A stretch of DNA of 35,275 bases, from contig CAYRJC010000003.1 of assembly GCA_964424635.1 (NCBI GenBank), positions 1-35,275 of the forward strand. The letters are read 5' to 3'. This document shows, one piece after another, positions 8,810 through 17,182 of this stretch. This DNA comes from UBA920 sp964424635 (GTDB lineage Bacteria; Patescibacteriota; Doudnabacteria; UBA920). Position numbers and translations under genes: made by a program. Position 1 is the stretch's first letter, and each line of letters starts with the position of its first letter. Below the pieces are notes generated by a model, which saw only the letters and a list, made by a program, of their open reading frames with translations, ran no database searches and was not told where the DNA came from.

Positions 8810-9289
8810 ATGAAAAGAATATTTGGTTCGGATATAGGCGGAGTTTTGGCTCCGTCAATAAATCCATCACGAGAATTACCCTACACCTTTGAAGAGTTAA
8901 AGAAACTAACCCCACATCCTGATGCTTTCGAAGTATTAGGAAGGCTAACTACAGAGATATTTCAGCCCAGAAATATGTTCATAGTATCATACTGCGACGA
9001 AGAAATTGAACGAAACAGCAGAAAATGGTTAGAATATCATGGCTTCCATGAAATTACTAAAATTCCAGTAAGTCATTTATTTTATTGTAGAGACAGGAGT
9101 CACAAAAATATTATTTGTCAGGAATTAGGAATAACTGATTTTATAGATGATCGAGAAAAAATTCTTCTGAGCCTAGAAACAGTTCCCAATCGTTATTTAT
9201 TCGATATAAATAACAAAAGAGAAACTGCAAGCATTCCAGAAATTAAAGTAGTTCATTCTTTTACAGAACTAGCAGACCAATATTTATAA
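8810..9289 (+). CDS. HAD-like hydrolase, small
   Basis: This probably belongs to the haloacid dehalogenase superfamily. Motif I is SDIGGVL with nucleophile Asp8, but the second aspartate (Asp+2) of phosphatase members is Gly10. Motif II is the serine in FIVSY (Ser60), a lysine or arginine near 95-99 may serve as motif III, and motif IV is IDDREK with Asp113-Asp114. The Asp+2 replacement argues against a standard phosphatase, as that residue acts as the general acid; it may be a phosphatase-fold protein with altered chemistry or a binding protein. At 159 residues there is room for the core fold but no large cap. GGAGG at 8799-8803 fixes the start. It is a single-gene unit. Confidence 0.75.
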   Translation: MKRIFGSDIGGVLAPSINPSRELPYTFEELKKLTPHPDAFEVLGRLTTEIFQPRNMFIVSYCDEEIERNSRKWLEYHGFHEITKIPVSHLFYCRDRSHKNIICQELGITDFIDDREKILLSLETVPNRYLFDINNKRETASIPEIKVVHSFTELADQYL

Positions 9290-9291
9290 AC

Positions 9292-9325
9292 AAAAAACCG
9301 TCTAAGTTTTTTATAGACGGTTTTT
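9292..9325. terminator. Bidirectional terminator between the HAD-like gene and clpP
   Basis: AAAAACCGTCTA (9293-9304) pairs with TAGACGGTTTTT (9314-9325), with U-rich tails on both strands. Confidence 0.9.
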
Positions 9326-9336
9326 ATTTTTATATC

Positions 9337-9912
9337 TTATTGAATAATCTTATCAATTATTCCATATTTCTTTGCTTCTTCTGGAATCATAAAGTAATCG
9401 CGTTCTGTGTCTTGCTCAATCTTCTTAAGGCTTTGACCGGTATGCTTTACCATAATTTGATTAATCTGATTTTTAATACGAAGCATTTCGCGGGCCTGAA
9501 TTTCAACATCAGTTTGCTGACCTTCAACACCCCCCATTACTTGATGAATCATGATTCTGGCATTAGGCAAAGCAAAACGCTTTCCTTTTGTTCCGGCAGC
9601 TAACAATACCGCTGCGGCGCTTGCAGCCTGACCAACACAAATAGTTGCTACGTCAGCTTTAATATGTTGAATAGTGTCATACATCGCCATTGCAGAAGTC
9701 ACACTTCCACCTGGAGAGTTAATATATATTTTTACATCTTCTTTGGCATCTTCTGCATCCAAAAATAATAACTGGGCAATTAAAGTATTAGCAACCGCAT
9801 CATCAATCGGTTCACCAAGAAAGATAATACGCTCCTTAAGCAAACGGCTGTAAATATCATAAGCGCGCTCACCCATCGGAGACTTGTCGATAACCATTGG
9901 GACTAGTGGCAT
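9337..9912 (-). CDS. clpP: ATP-dependent Clp protease proteolytic subunit
   Basis: ClpP is the serine protease barrel that degrades proteins fed by a Clp ATPase. The catalytic triad is visible: Ser98 in GQAAS, His123 in IMIHQ, Asp172 in ERDYF. The oxyanion-forming NSPGGS is at 65-70. The N-terminus (LVPMVIDKSP) matches the axial loop of canonical ClpP, which supports the chosen ATG. The 191 residues are normal. The serine context reads GQAASAAA rather than GMAASMGA, a mild variation. It starts 24 bases after nusA, so it is read in the yraN-nusA-clpP direction without an SD. No clpX is in the window. Confidence 0.97.
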   Translation of the reverse strand: MPLVPMVIDKSPMGERAYDIYSRLLKERIIFLGEPIDDAVANTLIAQLLFLDAEDAKEDVKIYINSPGGSVTSAMAMYDTIQHIKADVATICVGQAASAAAVLLAAGTKGKRFALPNARIMIHQVMGGVEGQQTDVEIQAREMLRIKNQINQIMVKHTGQSLKKIEQDTERDYFMIPEEAKKYGIIDKIIQ

Positions 9913-9936
9913 AGGATTGTAATATTAATTTTTAAA

Positions 9937-11148
9937 TTATTCACTCTTTGACTCTGTCTCAGTTGAGTCAACTTCAGAAACTTCTGCGTCCGCAGATTCT
10001 TGTTCAATTGATTCACTGGATTCTGATTGTTCTGTTGATACTGTTTCTTGATTTTCTGAATCAGCACTATCTTCAGATGTCGCAGCTACTTCACCGCTTC
10101 CACCTTCAGAGGCAATATCAATTTTCCAACTTGTTAAACGAGCACCTAAACGAACATTTTGACCAGATTTACCAATTGCTAATGATAATTGATCTTCAAG
10201 AACCCCAACTTTTGCAGTTTGTTCTTCGTAATTCAATTGAACGTTTAGGATTTTTGCAGGAGAAAGAGAATTAGCAATAAACTTCACTGGATCTTCACTC
10301 CATTCAATAATATCAATTTTTTCGCCGCCAAGTTCACCCATGACAGTTTGCACGCGAGTTCCTTTTTGACCTACACATGCTCCGATTGGATCAATTCCTT
10401 CTTGGGATGAAGTAACAGCAATCTTAGAACGACTTCCTGCTTCTCGAGCAACTGATTTGATTTCTACTGTACCATTAAAAATTTCTGGAACTTCTAATTC
10501 AAACAGTTTTCGAACCATGTCTGGGTGACTACGAGACAAAGTAATCTTTGGACCCTTACTAGTTGGCTCTACATGCAAGACCAAAACTTTCAACCTGACA
10601 CCAACTTCGTATTTCTCACCGCGAATTTGTTCGGAAGGAAACAATATACCAACAGCTTTTCCAAGGTCGATTAAAACCGTATCACCTTCGACACGTTGAA
10701 TGATTCCATTAATAAGAGTTCGCTCTTTGGACTTGTAATCAGAAAACTGCATGTTGCGTTCTGCTTCACGAAGTTTTTGAATAATAACCTGCTTAGCAGT
10801 TTGTGCAGCAATACGTCCAAACTCCATACCATCAGTTGGAGTAATATCTTTACGAATGACATCTCCTGGCTTAGCACCCTTTTGCCACTCTTGAGCTGAT
10901 TCTATACTAATTTCTTTTTGCTGATCTTCGATTTCTTCTTGATTGATAGGAACCACAGTTTTTTCATCGTAGATCTTGGCAGATAAATCTTCAGTGCTAA
11001 ATTCTACAACTGGGTTTTGATCTTTCTCACCATAATCCTTACGAAAAGCTGCAGCCAATGAGGCTTCGATCATTTCAATAATCTCTTCACGAGAAATACC
11101 TTTTTCTTCGGCAATCTGAGCCAAAGCTTGTTCTAATTGTTCGTTCAT
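9937..11148 (-). CDS. nusA: Transcription termination/antitermination factor NusA
   Basis: NusA binds RNA polymerase and nascent RNA and modulates pausing and termination. The N-terminal polymerase-binding domain spans about 1-125, an S1 domain follows (IINGIIQRVEGDTVLIDLG near 147-165), then two KH domains; the first has GACVGQKGTRVQ and the second AIGKSGQNVRLG. The last 50 residues are an acidic Glu/Ser/Thr tail instead of the helix-hairpin-helix repeats of E. coli. The 403 residues are near the Gram-positive length. No SD lies before the ATG. A copy of the structured repeat lies just upstream (11177-11266). Usual partners rimP and infB are absent; clpP follows instead. Confidence 0.97.
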   Translation of the reverse strand: MNEQLEQALAQIAEEKGISREEIIEMIEASLAAAFRKDYGEKDQNPVVEFSTEDLSAKIYDEKTVVPINQEEIEDQQKEISIESAQEWQKGAKPGDVIRKDITPTDGMEFGRIAAQTAKQVIIQKLREAERNMQFSDYKSKERTLINGIIQRVEGDTVLIDLGKAVGILFPSEQIRGEKYEVGVRLKVLVLHVEPTSKGPKITLSRSHPDMVRKLFELEVPEIFNGTVEIKSVAREAGSRSKIAVTSSQEGIDPIGACVGQKGTRVQTVMGELGGEKIDIIEWSEDPVKFIANSLSPAKILNVQLNYEEQTAKVGVLEDQLSLAIGKSGQNVRLGARLTSWKIDIASEGGSGEVAATSEDSADSENQETVSTEQSESSESIEQESADAEVSEVDSTETESKSE

Positions 11149-11176
11149 TTACTTACTTATTTAATTGTTTTATTGC

Positions 11177-11266
11177 TATTAGTTATTGGTACGAAAACAT
11201 CTATTCACTACGATTTGCTTTCAGCAAATCTGGATTCTCGAGAGTTTTCTTAACCAATAACTAATA
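11177..11266. repeat. Structured repeat, copy 1
   Basis: First of three copies of an imperfect palindrome. The basal stem is ATTAGTTATTGG (11178-11189) with its exact complement (11254-11265). Inside are the conserved GAAAAC/GTTTTC pair and the perfect GATTTGCT-TTC-AGCAAATC hairpin (about 11212-11230). The core differs from copies 2 and 3 at three positions. It lies between yraN and nusA, opposite to gene direction relative to copy 2. No U run follows on either strand, so it is not a simple terminator. Confidence 0.85.
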
Positions 11267-11281
11267 CCATTTAAACTAAAT

Positions 11282-11304
11282 AAAAAGACGAGCACAGGCT
11301 CATC
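11282..11304 (-). terminator. Intrinsic terminator after yraN
   Basis: On the minus strand GATGAGC-CTGT-GCTCGTC (7 bp with one G-U) is followed by five U. It separates yraN from nusA. Confidence 0.8.
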
Positions 11305-11306
11305 AG

Positions 11307-11720
11307 TTAATTCAGTTCAACAGCATTTGTTATTATTTTACTATATTTTACGAATTTGTCAAGGTCTGATTTTAATTGAAAATTAACAAACTTACTCATC
11401 ATAATAGCGCAAACATCGATGCGAGGAATTAATTTTTGATAGTAAGGATATTTAGCTAAAAACCAACTTACAGTTTTCAGTAATCTTTTTTGTTTTATAT
11501 TAGAAATGGATTCTTCTGGCAAACCATACTTAGCAGACAATCGAGTTTTAACTTCAACAAAAATAATTTGATTCTTTCCAAGAAAAACTAAATCAATCTC
11601 ACCAAACTGCTTCCCTTTATGATTAAAAGAATTTCTAACTAACAATTTATAACCTTTCCTTATATAAAGCCGAGCTGCATAATGCTCGCCCCAAGTACCA
11701 AGTGTCATGTCTTTAGTCAT
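11307..11720 (-). CDS. YraN-family (UPF0102) putative endonuclease
   Basis: This small restriction-endonuclease-like fold protein belongs to UPF0102. The family pattern is clear: GEHYAARLY near 11-19, an acidic GEIDLV near 40, and IIFVEVKTR near 52-60, giving the D...ExK metal-binding set of the PD-(D/E)XK superfamily. The 137 residues are typical. Its exact role is not established; links to DNA processing have been suggested for the family. Either Met1 or Met5 (MTLGTWGE) could start it; no SD is present. TTAACC-N16-TATGTT lies just upstream and would leave only a few leader bases. It has its own terminator before nusA. Confidence 0.88.
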   Translation of the reverse strand: MTKDMTLGTWGEHYAARLYIRKGYKLLVRNSFNHKGKQFGEIDLVFLGKNQIIFVEVKTRLSAKYGLPEESISNIKQKRLLKTVSWFLAKYPYYQKLIPRIDVCAIMMSKFVNFQLKSDLDKFVKYSKIITNAVELN

Positions 11721-11789
11721 GTTTTAAAGTTAACATATCTTGAATCAAAAACAGGTTAATATTAATCCCAAATTAAATAAATTTAAAAT

Positions 11790-11825
11790 AAAGAAAAAAG
11801 CATGTTCGTACATGCTTTTTTCTTT
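11790..11825. terminator. Bidirectional terminator after the 136-aa membrane protein
   Basis: AAAGAAAAAAGCATG pairs with CATGCTTTTTTCTTT around a TTCGTA loop, a 15-bp stem with U-rich arms on both strands. Confidence 0.85.
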
Positions 11826-11834
11826 AAAATAATA

Positions 11835-12245
11835 CTAACGATTCATGTGCAAATATTTATCTTTCAGTTCTTCTTTACTAAGAAGGTTTACGTCGCTTCT
11901 ATACTTGAAAACAAAATAACTAATTGGTTTCCACAAACAGATCAGCCCAACTAGACCAATTAATAGAGCAGTTAATCTCGCACCCAATACAGAAACATAC
12001 TGCCAGCGCAAAACATACCATAGCATTTCTAATAAACCGGTAGTAATCAAAATAGAACTGATACTTCTAAAATGAGGTTTTTTAAGTTTATCAGAGCTAA
12101 TTAACTTTATTATTAAAAAAATTACTCCTAATAAAAGCAAACCCGCGCCAACATACAAAACAATTTTGTCGGTTAAATGAACAGTTACTCGATCTATACC
12201 TAACCAATAATCTTTGGTTATAAAAGTTTTCCAATTTATATTCAT
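11835..12245 (-). CDS. Hypothetical membrane protein, 136 aa
   Basis: Not recognised. Three membrane helices are apparent (about 28-48, 62-79, 85-105), with a 27-residue N-terminal part and a charged C-terminal tail (KEELKDKYLH). It is a single-gene unit. The promoter reads TTGCAG-N17-TAAAAT with exactly six bases between the -10 box and the ATG, so the transcript probably begins at or within a base or two of the start codon. That supports the start chosen and a leaderless mRNA. Confidence 0.75.
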   Translation of the reverse strand: MNINWKTFITKDYWLGIDRVTVHLTDKIVLYVGAGLLLLGVIFLIIKLISSDKLKKPHFRSISSILITTGLLEMLWYVLRWQYVSVLGARLTALLIGLVGLICLWKPISYFVFKYRSDVNLLSKEELKDKYLHMNR

Positions 12246-12251
12246 AGAGGT

Positions 12252-12280
12252 ATTTTACCTATATTAATCGACAGCTGCAA
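12252..12280 (-). promoter_or_regulatory. Promoter of the 136-aa gene, predicted leaderless
   Basis: TTGCAG (12275-12280), 17-bp spacer, TAAAAT (12252-12257) on the minus strand. The ATG begins six bases after the -10 box, where transcription would start. Confidence 0.65.
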
Positions 12281-12317
12281 GTAATAAAAAGTGGCGTAGC
12301 GATTAAAAACTACTAAC

Positions 12318-12361
12318 AAAAAACTGCCTCGATTTCTTTGAAAAGTATCAATTAGGCAGTT
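12318..12361 (-). terminator. Intrinsic terminator after the methyltransferase gene
   Basis: On the minus strand AACTGCCT pairs with AGGCAGTT (12354-12361 with 12322-12329), with further weak inner pairing, and a U run follows. Confidence 0.75.
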
Positions 12362-12381
12362 ATGTAATATTTTATTATTTG

Positions 12382-12909
12382 CTATAGCTTCTCAAAAACC
12401 ATTGCGTAATGATAAACATCTCCATTCAAATCTTTACTATGCTTAAAGCCAAGTTCTTCTAATTCTTTACGTAAATCATGTTCCGAAACTCGTTTTTCCA
12501 TAGCTGGACCAAATGGACTATGCTCATCTTTCCAGTCTACAACTAAAAGTATTCCGCCTGTTTTAAGTAAAGAGTAAGCATTTTTCAAAAGTGCATGACG
12601 ATCTTTAACCTCATGAAGAACACTGGCAGCTATTACAGCATCCTCCGACCCATGAGGAATTTTATCAAAGGGTTTTTCAAGATCTCCTTTAAAAACTTCT
12701 ACATTGTGCAAACCATTCTGAATAGTAATAGATTTAGTCGCAGCTAATTTAGCATCCTGCACATCTACGGCAGCGACTCTTCCTGTGTTACCCACTATTC
12801 GACTTGCAGCCAAACAATAAAATCCGCTTCCGCAACCAAAATCAGTAACTTTATTACCTGGTCGCAAACCCATATTCGCAACTACTTTTTCTGGTTTAAT
12901 AAATTTCAT
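12382..12909 (-). CDS. Class I SAM-dependent methyltransferase
   Basis: This is a Rossmann-fold methyltransferase using S-adenosylmethionine. Motif I is VTDFGCGSG at 21-29, motif II is the acidic end of AAVDV (Asp49), and the later strands include GSEDAVIAAS and GGILLVVDW, where LLVVDWK resembles motif VI. The YHYAMVFEK C-terminus completes the sheet. At 175 residues it is compact with no target-recognition domain. The arrangement resembles UbiE- or ArsM-like small-molecule methyltransferases, but the substrate is not determinable. It follows the 105-aa membrane protein by three bases and probably belongs to the rny-ymdB transcription unit. Confidence 0.88.
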   Translation of the reverse strand: MKFIKPEKVVANMGLRPGNKVTDFGCGSGFYCLAASRIVGNTGRVAAVDVQDAKLAATKSITIQNGLHNVEVFKGDLEKPFDKIPHGSEDAVIAASVLHEVKDRHALLKNAYSLLKTGGILLVVDWKDEHSPFGPAMEKRVSEHDLRKELEELGFKHSKDLNGDVYHYAMVFEKL

Positions 12910-12912
12910 AAA

Positions 12913-13230
12913 TTAAAAGAATCTAAAAAATTGTTGATTATAAAAATTTAACAATCCGTATATAATTCCAAAAAATATTGAAGTTAAAGCAAATAAGATT
13001 AAATAATATTTAATAGTCTTAATTCCTGAATTAACAGCATCAATTGAACTACTTAAAACTACAACTGGGAAAATTAAAAATAAAAGTGTCAAAACTATAA
13101 TAAAAAAACTATAATTTAAAATTCCATATATTCTGGTTTGTGGAAAATTTTGTAAGAAACCATAAAATAATACAACCACAAGCGAAGATATAAAACTATG
13201 GGCAACAATTTTTTTAATAGAAATATTCAT
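12913..13230 (-). CDS. Hypothetical membrane protein, 105 aa
   Basis: Not recognised. Three hydrophobic helices occupy nearly the entire protein (about 8-26, 36-62, 72-97). It sits six bases after the ymdB stop and three bases before the methyltransferase, so it is very likely co-transcribed. There is no SD. Its composition is strongly F, I and L rich. Confidence 0.65.
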   Translation of the reverse strand: MNISIKKIVAHSFISSLVVVLFYGFLQNFPQTRIYGILNYSFFIIVLTLLFLIFPVVVLSSSIDAVNSGIKTIKYYLILFALTSIFFGIIYGLLNFYNQQFFRFF

Positions 13231-13236
13231 AAAAAT

Positions 13237-14067
13237 TTATATGTTAACTTCTTTTTGCAAACGCTCAATTTTTACAACTTTATTATCAATTACTTCCACC
13301 AACAACGCATTAGCAATTACATGTCCAACTTCTGGGGTTTCAAGCTTAAACTTCCCGCGTTCTAAAAATGGATTCAGTGAATTCTCTGGAATAACACCCA
13401 ATACAGAATCCTTCGCACCCGTCATCCCGAGATCAGTTTGATAAATTGTTCCTTTTGGCAATACTTTTGTATCAGCAGTTGGGATGTGAGTATGGGTTCC
13501 ATACATAATTGTCGCGCGACCATCAACATACCAACCAAATGCATTTTTCTCGCTTGTTGCTTCGGCGTGTAAATCTACAATGATTATATCATCTTTTTGA
13601 GCTTGATTTGAATAAATTTCATCAAACATAAAAAATGGATTAACAATTTCTCCACGGAATTGCTTATCAAAAAACACTTGACCGCCTAAATTAATTACCA
13701 AATACTGTTGACCATTTTTAGCAAACCTATAAAATCCATGCCCAGGAACATTTAATTGATCATTACCAGAATAAACCCCAAGAGAAGTGTAGTTTGCCGG
13801 CCGGGTAATTTGATCGAATTTTTCAAAACATTCCTCAGCCCGTGGACCACTATCAAAAACATGATTACCAGAAGTATAAGCATCAAAGCCAAGTCCATTC
13901 ATCTCTTCAATATGCTTTTCAATTATTCCTTTACCATGAGTTAAATTCTCAACATTACCAATAATAACATCAGGTTGATATTCACTTTGCCACAAAGGCA
14001 AAACGGCAGACAATGCTTGCCTGCCGGGTCTTCCCATAATATCACCGATTAATAAAATTTTTGCCAT
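13237..14067 (-). CDS. ymdB: YmdB-family metallophosphoesterase
   Basis: This is a calcineurin-like metallophosphoesterase of the YmdB family, cyclic-nucleotide phosphodiesterases in Bacillus. Metal-binding motifs are in order: GDIMGRPGR (Asp9), GNVEN (37-41), GNHVFD (67-72), a VDLHAE segment near 164 and GTHTHIPTAD near 190. The 276 residues match the family. It lies 18 bases downstream of rny, the conserved rny-ymdB synteny of Firmicutes and many other bacteria, which strengthens the call. No strong SD. It is probably translated from the rny transcript. Confidence 0.94.
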   Translation of the reverse strand: MAKILLIGDIMGRPGRQALSAVLPLWQSEYQPDVIIGNVENLTHGKGIIEKHIEEMNGLGFDAYTSGNHVFDSGPRAEECFEKFDQITRPANYTSLGVYSGNDQLNVPGHGFYRFAKNGQQYLVINLGGQVFFDKQFRGEIVNPFFMFDEIYSNQAQKDDIIIVDLHAEATSEKNAFGWYVDGRATIMYGTHTHIPTADTKVLPKGTIYQTDLGMTGAKDSVLGVIPENSLNPFLERGKFKLETPEVGHVIANALLVEVIDNKVVKIERLQKEVNI

Positions 14068-14085
14068 AATACTTCTTGCTATATA

Positions 14086-15630
14086 CTACCGTGCATACTC
14101 GATCACCCTGAAGTCACGAATAACTTGCACACGGATTTCTCCTGGGAATTTAAGTTCTGTTTCTAAACGATTAGCAATACTGCGAGCCAGTTTTTGACAT
14201 TCATAATCATCAAGCTGGTTAGGAGTAACAAAGACGCGGAGCTCACGGCCGCCTTGAATGGCATAAGTTTTCTCTACACCTTCGAAGGAATTAGCAATTG
14301 CTTCTAGATCACCCAAACGCTTTACATAGTTTTCAAAACTATCTTTACGAGCCCCTGGTCGAGATCCAGAAATCCCATCAGCGGCATCAACAATCATTGC
14401 TTCCAAAGAAAGCGGTACTCTATGAGTAGCATGCTCTGCAACGTCAGTGTCATGGTGATGAGACTCAATTGCTTCAATAACCTTTTCATCAAGACCAAAC
14501 TTTTCGGCAATTCGGCGACCAATTTCGATATGAGTTCCTTCCATATCCTGATCCAAAGCCTTACCAATATCATGAAGAAGGGCTCCTTGTTTAGCAATCT
14601 GCTCATCAGCACCAAGTTGCTGAGCTATTAACGCAGCAATCTTCGCCATTTCTACAGAATGAAGCAAAATGTTCTGACCATAAGAAGTACGGAACATTAA
14701 GCGTCCAACCAAATGAACAAGCTTTGGTGGAAAATTGGTAATACCTAATTCATACACTGCATCTTCACCAGCTTGCTTGATTTTATCATTAACTTCCGAC
14801 TTGCTCTTTTCATAAGCCTCTTCAATACGGGCCGGATGAATACGACCGTCTGACAAAAGTTTTTCCAAAGTAAGTTTAGCGATATAACGACGGATAGAAT
14901 TAAAACCAGAAATAACAACGGTATCCGGACTGTCGTCAATCAAAATCTCTACACCCATAAGTTGTTCGAAAGTGCGAATATTACGGCCTTCCTTACCAAT
15001 AATACGACCCTTCATTTCTTCATTAGGGATTACAACTGTTGTTGTAGTGCTTTCTGCGGTAACTTCGGTAGCAATACGTTCAATAGCTTGAGCCACAATT
15101 TTACGAGCCTCTTTTTCGGCAGTTTCATGAGTGTTAGCCAAAAGCTTTCTATGAAGTCCCAGCATTTCTTCAGAAATAGTTTTTTCTGTGTTATCCAACA
15201 AAACCTTACTAGCTTCTTCTCTGGTCATGCCTGCAATTTTTTCCAAATTAGCTAATTGCCGAGCCCGCATCTCTTTAATCTCTTCTTCTGATTTTTTAAC
15301 TGCCTCCATCTTTGATTCCAACTCCTCAGTTTTCTTTTCCAACTGACTAGTTTTCTGATCAAGGTCTTTTTCGCGGCGATCGATTCGCTCTTCAAATCTA
15401 ACAATCTGAGCACGAAAATCAATCTCAGACTTTTTAGCAGAATCAGTGATCTCCAAAGCCTGCGCTTTTGCCTCGATTAATAATTCTTTTTCTTTATTCT
15501 TGGCGTCTTCTAAGATTTTTTCTGCGCGAGCTTCGGCGGTACCAACTCTTTTGGATACGAGCTGCTGGCGCAAAAAATATCCCACACCGAGCCCGACAAC
15601 TAAGCCGGCCAATGCGTATATAATTAACAT
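14086..15630 (-). CDS. rny: Ribonuclease Y
   Basis: RNase Y is a membrane-anchored endoribonuclease that starts mRNA decay. It has an N-terminal membrane helix (3-20), a long charged coiled coil (about 25-190), a KH domain with GRIIGKEGRNIR near 208-219, and an HD domain with LLHDIG near 350. The 514 residues are the normal length. The leader upstream is more than 200 nt and structured, which could allow autoregulation. ymdB follows. An AAGGG near the start is a weak SD. Confidence 0.97.
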   Translation of the reverse strand: MLIIYALAGLVVGLGVGYFLRQQLVSKRVGTAEARAEKILEDAKNKEKELLIEAKAQALEITDSAKKSEIDFRAQIVRFEERIDRREKDLDQKTSQLEKKTEELESKMEAVKKSEEEIKEMRARQLANLEKIAGMTREEASKVLLDNTEKTISEEMLGLHRKLLANTHETAEKEARKIVAQAIERIATEVTAESTTTTVVIPNEEMKGRIIGKEGRNIRTFEQLMGVEILIDDSPDTVVISGFNSIRRYIAKLTLEKLLSDGRIHPARIEEAYEKSKSEVNDKIKQAGEDAVYELGITNFPPKLVHLVGRLMFRTSYGQNILLHSVEMAKIAALIAQQLGADEQIAKQGALLHDIGKALDQDMEGTHIEIGRRIAEKFGLDEKVIEAIESHHHDTDVAEHATHRVPLSLEAMIVDAADGISGSRPGARKDSFENYVKRLGDLEAIANSFEGVEKTYAIQGGRELRVFVTPNQLDDYECQKLARSIANRLETELKFPGEIRVQVIRDFRVIEYAR

Positions 15631-15864
15631 AAATAAAAACCCTTACAATCCGCGTAGATTGATAAGGTTTAATTTAAACTGAATTTATTTGTAGATGCGA
15701 AAAATTAGCTACGCAAAACTTTGCTCAGCCTAATTTTTATTGGTAACGACTCTAAGTTGTTGTTAGAAATTGTTGTAAATAATCGCATTTTCTTGAAATT
15801 CAGCTATTAAAAACCTTTATCTTTGCGGAAACTTAAAATTAAATTTATAACCTAACAGTACCAC

Positions 15865-15892
15865 ATTATAACCCCTTGGTCAAACAAACCAA
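15865..15892 (-). promoter_or_regulatory. Promoter of rny
   Basis: TTGGTT (15887-15892), 16-bp spacer, TATAAT (15865-15870) on the minus strand. An overlapping alternative is TTGACC-N17-TACTGT a few bases downstream. Confidence 0.6.
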
Positions 15893-15916
15893 TATTAGAT
15901 ATGTATTTAATAAATA

Positions 15917-15945
15917 TTGACAATAAATAAAAAATATTGTATTAT
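15917..15945 (+). promoter_or_regulatory. Promoter of the 128-aa membrane protein gene
   Basis: TTGACA (15917-15922), 17-bp spacer, TATTAT (15940-15945). Confidence 0.85.
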
Positions 15946-15998
15946 GCGATGTTATTAAAATAAAAATTACAGGTTATTTAAATATTTAGGAGGATAAA

Positions 15999-16385
15999 AT
16001 GGAAACAAAAAAATCTATAAGTATTAGATTAAAACAGTCAAAAATCCTACAGATTGGATCATTATTGATTCAATTAATAGCTTTAGCTTACTTTCTATAT
16101 TTTGGTTTCAAAATAACGGCAATAGGAGCAATTGTCAGTATATTTGGTGTAATCCTTAATATATTTGTTATTTTTTCTAATGGTGGGAAAATGCCATCTG
16201 CTGAAAGAACTACTATTGGCGATTTACACGCTCCAATTACTGAATCTACAAAATATTGGTTTTTGGGAGACATAATATTAACCAAAAACTATCGATGGAG
16301 TATAGGAGACATATTAATGATAATCGGCGATATTATAATGGGAGTTGGTGTAATAATATACTTCACCAAAATGTTTTTCTTTTAA
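15999..16385 (+). CDS. Hypothetical membrane protein, 128 aa
   Basis: Not recognised. Helices are likely at 18-37, 40-60 and 105-125, with a 40-residue loop between the second and third. Three Gly-Asp pairs (IGDLH, LGDII, IGDIL/IGDII) in the second half are striking and could bind a ligand or pack helices. AGGAGG at 15988-15993 fixes the start. It is a single-gene unit with a strong promoter and terminator. Confidence 0.75.
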   Translation: METKKSISIRLKQSKILQIGSLLIQLIALAYFLYFGFKITAIGAIVSIFGVILNIFVIFSNGGKMPSAERTTIGDLHAPITESTKYWFLGDIILTKNYRWSIGDILMIIGDIIMGVGVIIYFTKMFFF

Positions 16386-16397
16386 TTCTAAAAAATT

Positions 16398-16426
16398 AAC
16401 CTACATTAATTTGTAGGTTTTTTATT
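16398..16426 (+). terminator. Intrinsic terminator after the 128-aa gene
   Basis: AACCTACA-TTAATT-TGTAGGTT followed by T-rich sequence. Confidence 0.85.
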
Positions 16427-16482
16427 TGATTTATAACGCACAAGCATTTAAGATAACTATATAAACATTAATTTATTTCAAT

Positions 16483-17058
16483 ATGAATGAAGAATATTTA
16501 GAGTCATTAGAAGATGAAATGTTTGCAATTGCTCCAAAAGTTGGTCAACCAGCTCCAGAATTCGCAGAATTACAAAGTTACCACAAAGGTGAATTTCATA
16601 AAGTCTCTTTGAGTGATTATAAAGGCAAGTGGCTGGTATTATTTTTTTATCCGCGTGATTTTACCTTTATTTGCCCAACTGAAATCGAAGAATTTGGTCG
16701 TTTGTACCCAGATTTCCAAAAACTAAATTGTGAAGTACTGGCAGCCAGTACTGATAGCGAACACAGTCACAAGGCTTGGTACGAAACTGATGCGCGTTTA
16801 AAAAACGTAACTTACCCAATTATAGCTGATACTACTCAAGAACTAGCTGACATGTATGGAGTATTAGATATAGACGGATCAGCACAGCGTGGCACCTTTG
16901 TAATTGATCCAGAAGGAACTTTAAAATTTATGTTAGTCTCCGCTGATTCTGTAGGACGCAACATTCAAGAGATGCTAAGAGTAGTAGAAGCTTTACAAAC
17001 TGGAGAACGCTGTCCAGCTAATTGGGAACACGGCAAAGAAACTTTAGGTAAAGCTTAA
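16483..17058 (+). CDS. ahpC: 2-Cys peroxiredoxin (AhpC/Prx1 type)
   Basis: It reduces hydrogen peroxide and organic peroxides. The peroxidatic cysteine is Cys64 in FYPRDFTFICPTE, and the resolving cysteine is Cys177 in GERCPANW, the typical 2-Cys arrangement. The 191 residues are normal. The first 12 residues are acidic and not part of the fold, so Met13 (MFAIAPKVG) is an alternative start; no SD helps. No AhpF reductase is in the window, so reducing power probably comes from a thioredoxin. Repeat copy 2 and superoxide dismutase follow. Confidence 0.95.
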   Translation: MNEEYLESLEDEMFAIAPKVGQPAPEFAELQSYHKGEFHKVSLSDYKGKWLVLFFYPRDFTFICPTEIEEFGRLYPDFQKLNCEVLAASTDSEHSHKAWYETDARLKNVTYPIIADTTQELADMYGVLDIDGSAQRGTFVIDPEGTLKFMLVSADSVGRNIQEMLRVVEALQTGERCPANWEHGKETLGKA

Positions 17059-17073
17059 ATTTACTATTAATAT

Positions 17074-17167
17074 AGAAAAGGGTATTGATACGAAAACATC
17101 CGTTCACTACGATTTGCTTTCAGCAAATCTGGGTTCTCGAGAGTTTTCTTAATCAACACCCTTTTCT
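17074..17167. repeat. Structured repeat, copy 2
   Basis: The core is identical to copy 3 across the conserved part. The basal stem is AGAAAAGGGT/ACCCTTTTCT with TTGA/TCAA above it, separated by one A/C mismatch. It lies between the peroxiredoxin and superoxide dismutase genes, which are transcribed in the plus direction. It ends 15 bases before the sodB start. Confidence 0.85.
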
Positions 17168-17182
17168 ACTAAAAAATAACAA

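Larger units (their letters stand above)
15631..15998. other. Intergenic region between rny and the 128-aa membrane protein gene
   Basis: This stretch of about 370 bases holds no ORF. On the minus strand it contains the rny leader (about 15631-15858), with a hairpin AAAAATTAG/CTAATTTTT (15700-15708 with 15730-15738) enclosing GCAAA/TTTGC. Divergent promoters lie at 15865-15892 (minus) and 15917-15945 (plus). Confidence 0.6.
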
